DNA from: Holosporales bacterium
GTDB taxonomy: Bacteria; Pseudomonadota; Alphaproteobacteria; BNTO01
NCBI GenBank assembly: GCA_031273545.1
Contig: JAISRQ010000101.1
Coordinates: 1 to 7,881, forward strand
Direction: 5' to 3'
DNA: 7,881 nt
Numbering within the stretch: the stretch's first letter is position 1; each line of letters begins with the position of its first letter. A program made the position numbers and the translations under genes. The notes under the pieces were generated by a model that ran no database searches, was not told where the DNA came from, and saw nothing but the letters and a program-made list of their open reading frames with translations. Shown in pieces: positions 1 through 6,093 of the stretch.

Positions 1-215
1 GCATAGTTGGTGGCTTGTTTGTGATTGAGGTCGTGTCTGTTATTTTGCAAGTGTTGTTTTTTAAGCTGGGGCATGGTCGGCGGATATTTTTGATGGCGCC
101 AATTCATCACCATTTTGAAAAAAAAGGGTGGGCGGAATCTACTATTACGATTAGGTTTTGGATATTGTCGTTTATTTTGGCGTTGATTGGGTTGTCTACA
201 CTGAAGCTGATGTAG
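1..215 (+). CDS. mraY: Phospho-N-acetylmuramoyl-pentapeptide transferase, C-terminal end (partial)
   Basis: MraY moves phospho-MurNAc-pentapeptide from UDP onto undecaprenyl phosphate, making lipid I at the cytoplasmic face of the inner membrane. Only about the last 70 residues are present; the frame is open to the left edge, with the first full codon at position 3 and TAG at 213-215. The visible part is very family-like: a [15 protein letters not shown] helix, a KLGHGRRIF loop, then the diagnostic [13 protein letters not shown] segment, whose three histidines belong to the conserved MraY active-site signature, and a final hydrophobic helix ([13 protein letters not shown]). In dcw clusters murD usually follows, but here about 800 bp without a recognisable gene come next, so the cluster is broken at this point. 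The C-terminus looks complete and undamaged. Confidence 0.96.
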   Translation, partial: IVGGLFVIEVVSVILQVLFFKLGHGRRIFLMAPIHHHFEKKGWAESTITIRFWILSFILALIGLSTLKLM

Positions 216-295
216 GGGGCGTTCGTTTATGAATACCTACCTCATTTGCTTCATTACAAAATTTCCACATAATCCCTATGCTCTATTTTAGTGAA

Positions 296-397
296 ATCCC
301 GGATTTTTATTGCGAACAACGATCTAAATTATTTTAATGGGACCTTGGTTTTCCTTATCCTTGCTAAAATTTCGTACTTGGTCGCCCCTGGGTATAT
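296..397 (+). repeat. Dispersed repeat R1, copy A
   Basis: First of three copies of a roughly 100-bp degenerate repeat. Shared blocks are AAATCCCGGATTTTTATTGC near the start, CCTTGCTAAAATTT in the middle and CTGGGTATAT at the end. Copy B begins 147 bp downstream in the same orientation, and copy C lies on the opposite strand at 6913-7019. No stable reading frame is kept among the copies, so this is probably a non-coding or decayed mobile sequence. Confidence 0.7.
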
Positions 398-442
398 CAA
401 AAAATGCTCGCCCTGTTTGTGGCTGTACTTGAACGCGATCAA

Positions 443-540
443 ATCTTGAATTTTTATTGCAAACAATAGTAAACGCGACTCCAATGGAATGTTGACTTTT
501 ATACCCCTTGCCAAAATCAGGTATTTGACAGCCCTTACTG
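443..540 (+). repeat. Dispersed repeat R1, copy B
   Basis: A direct copy of the repeat at 296-397, shifted by 147 bp. Matching blocks are ATCTTGAATTTTTATTGC against ATCCCGGATTTTTATTGC, and CCTTGCCAAAATC against CCTTGCTAAAATT. It abuts repeat R2, which starts at 541. It shares an AACGCGAC-type block with copy C (AGCGCGAC), which copy A lacks, so the copies have diverged independently. Confidence 0.7.
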
Positions 541-645
541 TATCACAAAAAGATTAATAAAAAGTAAATACTAAAAAATGGTAAATTTGCGATTAACGCT
601 TTCTTTGCCTATTTCTGGTAGGCTAAATGGGTGGTGGAGGGGGGC
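541..645 (+). repeat. Inverted dispersed repeat R2, left arm
   Basis: This ~105-bp segment reappears in reverse complement at 6635-6739. The two arms share an uninterrupted 32-nt match (567-598 against 6682-6713) inside a longer alignment of roughly 80-85% identity by eye, running from TATCAYAAAAAGATTAATA to a GGGTGGTGG block. The arms lie about 6 kb apart and enclose parA through trx. Confidence 0.85.
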
Positions 646-865
646 TATCCATCTTTTTGGGCATCATTTCCCAACCTAATTGGCTCTTACCAGAACCTCT
701 TGGCTCCAATCTTAACCCATTACGATAATTTGTGTTGGAGTCTAATTAATATTCTATCACCTAGAGTAAAGATTACTGTGGGTGACTCTATTCATAATAA
801 AGGATTCATATAATTTACTTCCTTCAATGAGAGTCCTTTTGTTGTTTCTCTCCTTCATAAATACA
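646..865. other. Gene-poor spacer between mraY and parA
   Basis: I see no supportable gene here. A 60-codon open frame at 631-813 starts inside repeat R2, has no ribosome-binding site or recognisable domain, and is treated as chance. The only structure found is a small nested inverted repeat at 757-785. Neither murD (expected after mraY) nor rsmG or mnmG (often upstream of parA) is present, even as a recognisable fragment. Confidence 0.6.
757..785. repeat. Small nested inverted repeat (possible hairpin)
   Basis: TCACC (757-761) pairs with GGTGA (781-785), and inside it AGTAA (765-769) pairs with TTACT (773-777) around an AGA loop, separated by a three-base mismatch. There is no T-run behind it on the plus strand, so a terminator role is not supported. 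It could be chance in an AT-rich spacer. Confidence 0.35.
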
Positions 866-895
866 TTGCTTATATTAACGTCTCTAGTATATAAT
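866..895 (+). promoter_or_regulatory. Candidate sigma70-type promoter upstream of parA (distal)
   Basis: TTGCTT (866-871) and a perfect TATAAT (890-895) are separated by 18 bp. It would give a leader of roughly 110 nt before the parA start. It is supported by sequence match only. Confidence 0.45.
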
Positions 896-925
896 GTATT
901 AAAACATCCATAACTTCGATCTTAT

Positions 926-956
926 TTGTCGCATTTAGGTCATACTTGCTTATAAT
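926..956 (+). promoter_or_regulatory. Candidate sigma70-type promoter upstream of parA (proximal)
   Basis: TTGTCG (926-931) and a perfect TATAAT (951-956) with a 19-bp spacer, slightly longer than ideal. It lies about 55 bp before the parA start and is an alternative or addition to the distal candidate. The surrounding DNA is AT-rich, so chance matches are likely. Confidence 0.4.
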
Positions 957-1014
957 AAACTTGCATTCATTGCATTTTTTTGGCAAACATACGAAATGGG
1001 GCGCATATGTCTAG

Positions 1015-1791
1015 ATGGCCATGGCACAAATTATTGCAGTAAGTAACCAAAAAGGTGGAGTAGGAAAGACGACAACATCGGTCAATCTTTCTGCGTCGCT
1101 TGCAGCCGCGGGGCACAAGTCTTTGTTGATCGACTTCGATCCTCAGCGAAATGCGTCAACGGGGTTGTCTATAAAAAACACGGAGATGAATATTTATTCA
1201 TTATTAAGTGGGAATAGTAGTTTTGTCGACTCTGTGCGTGATACTGCGATCAAAAACTTGTATTTACTTCCTTCTACTATGGATTTAGCTGCATTGGAGT
1301 TCGAATTAGCTCATAATGCGGGAAGGGAATCTTGTTTGAAAAATTGTTTAAACGACTGCGTAAAAGATTTTGAATTTGTCTTCATAGATTGTCCACCTTC
1401 GTTTGGAATTTTGTCTTTAAATGCGTGGGTTGCGGCTGATTATGTATTAATTCCGTTGCAATGCGAGTATTATGCGTTAGAGGGGCTTGTGTCTTTATTA
1501 AACAATGTGCTTAGAATAAAGAGGGGTTTTAATAAAACTTTAGAAGTCTCCGGGGTAGTTTTGACAATGCACGACAAAAGAAGTTCACTAACGCAGCAAA
1601 TAGAAGCGGATGTTAGGCAGAACTTGGGCGAGAAGGTTTACAAGACGGTGATTCCCCGCAACGTAAAAATTGCTGAGGCCCCATCGCACGGAAAACCTGT
1701 CCTTACATACGACATTCGCTGTCCGGGAACGATTGCGTATTTGGAATTGGCCACAGAGTTTTTAAGAAAGCATGGAGCATCACTTAAATGA
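1015..1791 (+). CDS. parA: ParA chromosome-partitioning ATPase
   Basis: ParA is a deviant-Walker ATPase that binds DNA non-specifically when ATP-bound and works with ParB-parS to segregate replicated origins. The 258-residue product has the full signature: the P-loop KGGVGKTT (residues 13-20) with its signature lysine, the Walker A' region LLIDFDPQ (37-44), Walker B as VFIDCPP (122-128), and the conserved EAPSHGKPV motif near 221-229. The length is normal for chromosomal ParA/Soj. The start is uncertain by two codons: ATG at 1015 has a G-rich stretch (998-1001) about 13 nt upstream, while an in-frame ATG at 1021 lies farther away; neither has a strong Shine-Dalgarno. The stop overlaps the parB start by 4 nt (ATGA), implying coupled translation. 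The usual upstream neighbours mnmG and rsmG are absent. Confidence 0.97.
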   Translation: MAMAQIIAVSNQKGGVGKTTTSVNLSASLAAAGHKSLLIDFDPQRNASTGLSIKNTEMNIYSLLSGNSSFVDSVRDTAIKNLYLLPSTMDLAALEFELAHNAGRESCLKNCLNDCVKDFEFVFIDCPPSFGILSLNAWVAADYVLIPLQCEYYALEGLVSLLNNVLRIKRGFNKTLEVSGVVLTMHDKRSSLTQQIEADVRQNLGEKVYKTVIPRNVKIAEAPSHGKPVLTYDIRCPGTIAYLELATEFLRKHGASLK

Positions 1792-2633
1792 GTACATATG
1801 ACAAGCGCAATTTAGGTAAGGGGCTCGATTCTATTTTTATGGATTTAACGCCTCCTACGTCACTAGAGTCGAACATAGTTGCTGTCGAAATTGCATTATC
1901 ACTTATTAGTCCTAACCCCAAGCAGCCTCGAAAATCGTTTGACGATGAATCTATGAAGGAGTTGACTGAGTCGATAAAACGCGAAGGCATCCTTCAGCCA
2001 ATTTTAGTTCGCAGCGTCGCACAAAACGAATATCAAATCATTGCTGGAGAAAGGCGTTGGAGGGCTGCGACTAATTTAGCGTTAAAAACAATTCCTGCGA
2101 TTATACTAGAATGTGACGACACTACTGCGTTACAATTAGGCCTGATTGAGAACCTACAGAGGGATGGGCTTGCTCCCTTAGAAGAAGCGACAGCGATCAA
2201 GGCGTTGATGGATGATTTTGACAAAACTCAGGAAGATGTCGCGACTATGTTAAGCAAAAGTCGTAGCTACGTATCTAATATGATTCGTTTGTTAAAACTT
2301 CCTGAATCTGTTCAATCATTGCTAAGTGCAAAAAAAATTTCGGCAGGACACGCCCGAGCGATCTTGGAATCGGATAACCCTGAAGACATTGCAAGAAAAA
2401 TCGTTCAAAACAATTTATCTGTTCGCGATACAGAAGCGTTAGTAAGGCATCAGCGTCAATCACCTGTTAGTGGCGAATATGAGCGTTCATCAGATTTTCT
2501 CATAATAGAGCAATCTTTGTCTGAGTTTTTTCAAGCTCGTGTAAAGGTTTACTCTAAAGGAATAGGAGGCGTCGTTCAAATATATTTCGACGATTACAAT
2601 AAACTTGATGATATAGTGGGGAAGATTTCTTGA
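1788..2633 (+). CDS. parB: ParB chromosome-partitioning protein (parS-binding CTPase)
   Basis: ParB loads at parS, binds CTP, spreads as a sliding clamp and stimulates ParA. The 281-residue product shows the family layout: a short N-terminal LGKGLDSIF segment (9-17), typical of the ParA-contacting tail; the ParB/Srx domain with QPRK (46-49), GERRWRA (87-93) and ENLQRDGLAPLEEA (121-134), the conserved CTP-binding and clamp boxes; a helix-turn-helix around 147-172 (TQEDVATMLSKSRSYVSN); AGHARAIL (186-193); and a C-terminal dimerisation region from about 235. Length is normal. The ATG overlaps the parA stop, so the pair is one operon. Two parS sites lie 29 and 56 bp past its stop, a natural arrangement for local loading and possible feedback on neighbouring transcription. 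Confidence 0.97.
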   Translation: MSTYDKRNLGKGLDSIFMDLTPPTSLESNIVAVEIALSLISPNPKQPRKSFDDESMKELTESIKREGILQPILVRSVAQNEYQIIAGERRWRAATNLALKTIPAIILECDDTTALQLGLIENLQRDGLAPLEEATAIKALMDDFDKTQEDVATMLSKSRSYVSNMIRLLKLPESVQSLLSAKKISAGHARAILESDNPEDIARKIVQNNLSVRDTEALVRHQRQSPVSGEYERSSDFLIIEQSLSEFFQARVKVYSKGIGGVVQIYFDDYNKLDDIVGKIS

Positions 2634-2661
2634 TATGATATGGATCGTTTTAAGGAAGAAT

Positions 2662-2677
2662 TGTTTCACGTGAAACA
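2662..2677. promoter_or_regulatory. parS: parS site 1 (ParB binding site)
   Basis: TGTTTCACGTGAAACA is a perfect 16-bp palindrome identical to the widely conserved bacterial chromosomal parS consensus. It lies 28 bp past the parB stop. It shares an AAGAATTG lead-in with the second site, so the two sit on a 27-bp direct duplication. Confidence 0.95.
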
Positions 2678-2688
2678 TCGACAAGAAT

Positions 2689-2704
2689 TGTTTCACGTGA
2701 AACG
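2689..2704. promoter_or_regulatory. parS: parS site 2 (ParB binding site)
   Basis: TGTTTCACGTGAAACG matches the parS consensus at 15 of 16 positions (last base G instead of A). Its centre is 27 bp from site 1. The site ends 12 bp before the ribosome-binding site of the HIT gene, so bound ParB could interfere with that gene's transcription or leader. Confidence 0.93.
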
Positions 2705-2716
2705 TTATGCATAATT

Positions 2717-2721
2717 GGAGG
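2717..2721 (+). promoter_or_regulatory. Ribosome-binding site that fixes the HIT gene start
   Basis: GGAGG lies 6 nt before the ATG at 2728. The in-frame ATG at 2707, just past parS site 2, has no such signal, so the shorter product is preferred. Confidence 0.8.
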
Positions 2722-2727
2722 TTAACA

Positions 2728-3075
2728 ATGGCGTATGTGATTGATAATGTATTTTGGCGAATTTTGCGGAAAGATATTCCGTGTACAATCGTTCTTGAAA
2801 ACGAATTCTCATTAGCTTTTCATGATATAAATCCCAAGGCAGCGGTACATATTTTGGTTATTCCTAAAGGACAATATGTGGATTTTTATGAATTTCATAA
2901 AATGGCATCCATTGACGCCATTGCGGGGTTTTATAAATTGGTGACGGACGTTGTTAGTCTTTTTAAATTGCAACAGTCTGGATTTCAATTGATAACAAGG
3001 AGCGGAATTAATGGACGTCAGGAAGTCCCGCACTTTCATGTGCATATATTGGGAGGAGAATTACTAAATAGTTGA
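2728..3075 (+). CDS. HIT (histidine triad) family nucleotide-binding protein
   Basis: HINT-type HIT proteins are small dimeric cytoplasmic hydrolases acting on nucleoside phosphoramidates and related adenylated compounds; the natural substrate here cannot be read from sequence. The 115-residue product has the family start (FWRILRKDIPC, 9-19), the core FHDINPKAAVHILVIPK (31-47) and the histidine triad HFHVHILGG (102-110), with His104 as the expected nucleophile by family analogy. The usual NGxxxGQ stretch before the triad is shortened to NGRQEVP. I choose ATG 2728 over 2707 because of the strong GGAGG; the upstream start would add seven residues unlike the family and begin 3 bp from parS. Its own promoter is not obvious and it may be read with parAB. 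The sequence after its stop belongs to the tandem array before nrnC. Confidence 0.93.
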   Translation: MAYVIDNVFWRILRKDIPCTIVLENEFSLAFHDINPKAAVHILVIPKGQYVDFYEFHKMASIDAIAGFYKLVTDVVSLFKLQQSGFQLITRSGINGRQEVPHFHVHILGGELLNS

Positions 3076-3195
3076 TATATTTAGTTGAATGCTCGATTCA
3101 TCTAGTCGAGTTGAATGGTATATCTATTTCGTCGAATTGAATAATTTATGCGTTTCGTTTGGTTAACTGATTTATGCGCTTAGTTAACAGATTTA
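3069..3195 (+). repeat. Degenerate 26-bp tandem array 1, upstream of nrnC
   Basis: Units begin at 3103, 3129, 3155 and 3181, exactly 26 bp apart, with less regular units at 3069 and 3082. Each begins with a TAGTTGAA-like core (TAGTCGAGTTGAATGG, TCGTCGAATTGAATAA, TCGTTTGGTTAACTGA, TAGTTAACAGATTTAG) followed by TTTATGCGYTT-type sequence. The first partial unit overlaps the HIT stop codon. The core is shared with the array after nrnC. Units carry stop codons and no frame is preserved, so it is not coding. Confidence 0.75.
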
Positions 3196-3230
3196 GAATT
3201 TTATGGTAATTATTTGTTTTTGGAGCTGGT

Positions 3231-3848
3231 ATGCAAATTCATTTATATACGTATGATCTTCCAGATAATGTGTTTAATGGCGAACCGATTGCAATCGACA
3301 CCGAGACAATGGGTTTGTGTGTTCATCGAGATAGGCTTTGTCTTATCCAATTTAGCAGCGGTGATGGACATTGTCATTTAGTCCATTATCCAGATGCAGT
3401 TTATGACCAATCGCCGAACGTATGTAGAATATTGAATGATCGTCATCAATTGAAAATTTTTCATTATGGAAGGTTCGATATCGCGGTCCTTGGGAAAACT
3501 TTTGGAATCTTTCCTCTTAATGTCTATTGTACAAAAATCGCAGCTAAGTTGGTTCGAACTTTTACAGATCAACATTCATTGAAGGCGTTATGTAGAGATT
3601 TGCTTGGAGTGTACATCTCGAAAGAAGAACAGCGTTCTTATTGGGGAGCTCCTTCTCTTACGTCAGAACAGTTGCGATATGCAAGTACGGATGTTTTTTA
3701 TTTGCATAATTTAAAGGAAGTCCTCGATGCGTTGCTTGTTCGCGAAGGACGAATGCAACTCGCTCAAGCATGTTTCGATTTCCTTCCGTATCGTGCTGAG
3801 CTTGATGTGTTGGCGTACGATTTCGATATCTTTTCTCATACTGGTTAA
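3231..3848 (+). CDS. nrnC: NrnC-type DEDDy 3'-5' exoribonuclease (nanoRNase, short RNase D-like)
   Basis: NrnC degrades very short RNAs, above all dinucleotides, and replaces oligoribonuclease (Orn) in many alphaproteobacteria. The 205-residue product is one exonuclease domain with no HRDC domains, which separates it from full RNase D (about 370 residues) and matches NrnC length. DEDDy residues are visible: Asp23 and Glu25 in AIDTETMGL, Asp83 in FHYGRFDIAVL, and Tyr150 plus Asp154 in YASTDVFYL. Family-typical stretches include HRDRLCLIQ (32-40), CTKIAAKLVRT (100-110) and the C-terminal ACFDFLPYRAELD (180-192). ATG 3231 has GGAG 5 nt upstream. It stands alone, between two tandem repeat arrays and more than 150 bp from either neighbour. 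Many databases label such proteins simply ribonuclease D. Confidence 0.92.
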   Translation: MQIHLYTYDLPDNVFNGEPIAIDTETMGLCVHRDRLCLIQFSSGDGHCHLVHYPDAVYDQSPNVCRILNDRHQLKIFHYGRFDIAVLGKTFGIFPLNVYCTKIAAKLVRTFTDQHSLKALCRDLLGVYISKEEQRSYWGAPSLTSEQLRYASTDVFYLHNLKEVLDALLVREGRMQLAQACFDFLPYRAELDVLAYDFDIFSHTG

Positions 3849-3867
3849 GATTAATGTCTCTTTTGTA

Positions 3868-4129
3868 TTAGCCAATGTTGATATGTTTTTGGCGCAATTT
3901 TGATACGTTCTTTCGAGCTAGTCGAAGTTTGTATACTTTTGTGTGCTAATTGAGATTGGTCCCTTTCCGTGCTAGTTGAAGTCAGGCGTTTTTGCCTGCT
4001 GGTCGAAGTCAGAACTTTTCGCGTTAGTTGAAGTCGGAACCTTGGAGGAGACTAGTTGAAGTTGATATACTTTCGCACATTAATAGAAGTTGATACTTTT
4101 TCTTGTATTAGTTGACATAAAGATCCCTG
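3868..4129 (+). repeat. Degenerate 25-28 bp tandem array 2, between nrnC and gltX
   Basis: About ten units follow one another with no unique spacers. Clear unit starts are 3919, 3947, 3973, 4000, 4025, 4053, 4081 and 4109 (steps 28, 26, 27, 25, 28, 28, 28), with weaker units from 3868 and about 3894. The approximate consensus is TAGTTGAAGTTGATACTTTT followed by a CGYRC-like end. The TAGTYGAA core is the best conserved part and is shared with the array before nrnC. No open frame runs through it, which makes protein-coding origin unlikely. The last unit reads TAGTTGACATAAAG and contributes the -35 of a gltX promoter candidate. Confidence 0.88.
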
Positions 4130-4142
4130 TCTTTTTTATAAG
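4112..4142 (+). promoter_or_regulatory. Candidate gltX promoter using the last array unit
   Basis: A perfect TTGACA (4112-4117) and TATAAG (4137-4142), with a 19-bp spacer that is somewhat long. The -35 is formed by the final unit of tandem array 2, in which TTGAAG became TTGACA. A T-rich leader of about 55 nt follows, with no strong Shine-Dalgarno before the gltX ATG. Confidence 0.5.
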
Positions 4143-4198
4143 ATGTTTTTTTTTATGTTAGAATTAACTCTAGTGTTTTTTTATATCATGGGTTTATC

Positions 4199-5704
4199 AT
4201 GTCTGTCATTGTTAGATTCGCTCCTAGTCCCACAGGTTACTTGCACATAGGTGGTGCAAGAACTGCTTTGTTTAATTGGTTGTATGCCCGTCATACTGGT
4301 GGTAAGTTTTTGTTGCGAATAGAAGATACCGACAGAGAACGGTCTACTCAACAAGCTGTCGATGCCATATTCGAAAGTTTGAAATGGCTGGGATTGGATT
4401 GGGATAATGAACCCGTTTTCCAATTCGCTCGAGCAGCAAGACATGCCGAGGTCGCCCAACAACTTGTCGCGTCCGGGAACGCATATTATTGTTATTGCTC
4501 CATCGATGAGCTAAATGAAATGCGCCAAGACGCAATGGCTAAAGGGCTTCCCCCACGGTACAACGGATATTGGCGCGACCGAACAGATTTGCCTCCCAAA
4601 GATGTAGCCCCAGTTATTAGACTGAAATCGCCTCAAACAGGGACGACCGTTTTGACAGATATGGTCCAAGGCACAATCGAACTAGAAAATTCACAGTTGG
4701 ATGATATGATCCTGCTGCGTGCAGATGGAACTCCTACGTATATGTTGTCCGTTGTCGTTGATGACCATGATATGGGCATAACGCATGTAATTCGTGGAGA
4801 TGACCATCTTACAAACATGTTCCGTCAATATCACTTGTTCAAGGCATGCAACTGGGAGGCTCCAAAATTTGCACATATTCCGCTAATCCACGGGCCAGAC
4901 GGAGCCAAGCTATCGAAACGCCACGGCGCTCTTGGAGCAGAGCAGTATAAAAATGCAGGTTTCTTGCCTGAAGCTATGCGCAATTACCTCCTACGTTTAG
5001 GGTGGTCGCATGGAAATGATGAAATTATTTCAACGGAGCAGGCTATTGAATGGTTTGATATTCAGGATGTCGGACGCTCTCCTGCTCGGTTTGATGTGCA
5101 AAAACTATTGAACCTAAACGGACATTATATTAGGCAAGCTCCCAATCAACAATTATTAGAAGAGGTTATGCCTTTTTTGGAGGGAGATAAAATAGATTCG
5201 TTGGCCATCGAGCGTATTAATAAAGGGATGAACGGGTTAAAGGATCGAGCCAAAACGCTAGTAGAGTTGGCCAATAGTGCAAGTTTTTATATAAATCGCC
5301 CAAATTTTGAGGGAATCAAAGAGGGCATGCCACAGAATTCAGGGGATAACACAAACGTGCCTCATTCGGGTAGCACAAACATAATCCCTTCGGATAAGGA
5401 AAATTATTTGATGCTTTTAGATAAGTTCCTTTATATATTCGATACTTTTGTCCCGAAAATGGATAAGGAAAATAAAATTTCTGATTCGCATTCATTGGGG
5501 ACCCCAGAATATATTGATTCGGTAACTCGCCAATTTTGTAAAGAGCAGGGGATAAAGTTAAGCAACTTGATGGAGCCAGCTCGCATCGCCTTAACGGGAT
5601 CAAAGGTATCGCCGAGCTTGTTTGAAGTTATGAGTATATTGGGGCTTGATGAAACAGTGTTGCGCTTTAATGCGTATAGGTCTTTTTTACAAAATATTCA
5701 ATGA
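4199..5704 (+). CDS. gltX: Glutamyl-tRNA synthetase with lengthened C-terminal region
   Basis: A class I aminoacyl-tRNA synthetase that charges tRNA with glutamate in the cytoplasm; in organisms lacking glutaminyl-tRNA synthetase it also charges tRNA-Gln for amidation, which cannot be decided here. The Rossmann catalytic half is textbook: FAPSPTGYLHIGGARTALFN (HIGH-type HIGG, 16-19), LLRIEDTDRERS (38-49), the CYCS knuckle near 98-101 without the second metal-ligand pair, VIRGDDHLTN (197-206) and the KMSKS-type KLSKR (237-241). The C-terminal anticodon-binding half ends normally (ALTGSKVSPSLFEVMSILG). At 501 residues it is about 30 longer than usual; the excess lies near 370-402 and 418-437, low-complexity segments with repeats. 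ATG 4199 matches the family N-terminus (SVIVRFAPSPTG) although its ribosome-binding site is weak. Confidence 0.97.
   Translation: MSVIVRFAPSPTGYLHIGGARTALFNWLYARHTGGKFLLRIEDTDRERSTQQAVDAIFESLKWLGLDWDNEPVFQFARAARHAEVAQQLVASGNAYYCYCSIDELNEMRQDAMAKGLPPRYNGYWRDRTDLPPKDVAPVIRLKSPQTGTTVLTDMVQGTIELENSQLDDMILLRADGTPTYMLSVVVDDHDMGITHVIRGDDHLTNMFRQYHLFKACNWEAPKFAHIPLIHGPDGAKLSKRHGALGAEQYKNAGFLPEAMRNYLLRLGWSHGNDEIISTEQAIEWFDIQDVGRSPARFDVQKLLNLNGHYIRQAPNQQLLEEVMPFLEGDKIDSLAIERINKGMNGLKDRAKTLVELANSASFYINRPNFEGIKEGMPQNSGDNTNVPHSGSTNIIPSDKENYLMLLDKFLYIFDTFVPKMDKENKISDSHSLGTPEYIDSVTRQFCKEQGIKLSNLMEPARIALTGSKVSPSLFEVMSILGLDETVLRFNAYRSFLQNIQ
5345..5392 (+). repeat. In-frame 24-bp tandem duplication inside gltX
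   Basis: Two adjacent 24-bp units encode DNTNVPHS and GSTNIIPS (residues 383-398). They match at 16 of 24 bases, best in the first half around CACAAAC. The duplication sits in an insertion relative to ordinary GluRS and adds no motif. Confidence 0.55.
5392..5473 (+). repeat. 13-bp direct repeat pair inside gltX
   Basis: GGATAAGGAAAAT occurs exactly at 5392-5404 and again at 5461-5473, 69 bp (23 codons) apart, so both encode DKEN in the same frame. They bracket a segment in the lengthened anticodon-binding half, suggesting slippage or insertion rather than conserved protein structure. Confidence 0.6.
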
Positions 5705-5886
5705 GTTGACGTGTCATTTTACTGGTTAATAGTTAATCTAATATGGAAAGAATATATCTCTATCCGTTAAATATAAATAAATGGAAGTTATCTAGGATCC
5801 CATGCTTTCTATTTGCCAAGTCAATACGCGTATGATGAGTTGATACAAACGTTGACTTTTTATGCAAAAAATTGCGACCATACGTT

Positions 5887-5966
5887 GAGGCCCACAAAAG
5901 ATTACGGACCAGGAATTGAATACTAGGTTGGGGGCTCAAAAGTTTGCGGTCTTTTGGAGAGTGGAC
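5887..5966 (-). repeat. Palindromic element family PE, copy A
   Basis: About 80 bp beginning GAGGCCCACAAAAGATTACG and ending in TTTTGGAGAGTGG. The first 35 bp align well with copy C (GGCCTCCAAAGATTGCGGGCC, 6832 onward) and the end block matches copy C's GGGGAGTGG; the middle is diverged. It is oriented like copies C and D and opposite to copy B. Confidence 0.6.
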
Positions 5967-5986
5967 ATAAGGGCAGGGGAAGCGGT

Positions 5987-6015
5987 TTGTTTGCTATCTC
6001 GTGATTTCTTATAAA
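5987..6015 (+). promoter_or_regulatory. Candidate trx promoter
   Basis: TTGTTT (5987-5992) and TATAAA (6010-6015) with an ideal 17-bp spacer, giving a leader of about 70 nt to the chosen trx start. The -35 is only a partial match. Confidence 0.4.
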
Positions 6016-6080
6016 AGCCCTTTAATGTAATAGATTTAGGACAGTCATTGGTGCATGAACTTTAGTGCATTTGTCATATT

Positions 6081-6085
6081 AGGAG
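6081..6085 (+). promoter_or_regulatory. Ribosome-binding site that fixes the trx start
   Basis: AGGAG lies 8 nt before ATG 6094. The upstream in-frame ATG at 6055 has no comparable signal, and its extra 13 hydrophobic residues would mimic a signal peptide that the thioredoxin family lacks. Confidence 0.85.
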
Positions 6086-6093
6086 TATTGTAT

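Larger units (their letters stand above)
5705..6093. other. Spacer between gltX and trx
   Basis: No gene is supported in this stretch. It holds palindromic element copy A (5887-5966), a candidate promoter for trx (5987-6015) and a short TTAATAGTTAA motif near 5725. No clear intrinsic terminator for gltX was found. Confidence 0.6.

Noticed and set aside
329..514. 61-codon minus-strand open frame after mraY
   Set aside because: It spans R1 copies A and B, and the third R1 copy does not preserve the reading frame; no domain is visible.
631..813. 60-codon plus-strand open frame in the spacer before parA
   Set aside because: It begins within repeat R2, has no ribosome-binding site or recognisable domain, and its partner repeat copy does not keep the frame.
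216..1014. Replication origin (oriC)
   Set aside because: The spacer is near parAB, but I find at most one imperfect DnaA-box-like sequence (ATTTCCACA at 261-269) and no cluster of boxes.
3868..4129. CRISPR-like array
   Set aside because: Units are contiguous, vary in length from 25 to 28 bp, are degenerate, and have no unique spacers between them; no cas gene is visible.
6055..6093. N-terminal extension of thioredoxin acting as a signal peptide or membrane anchor
   Set aside because: The strong AGGAG at 6081-6085 points to ATG 6094, which gives the normal family length; the extension is most likely untranslated leader.
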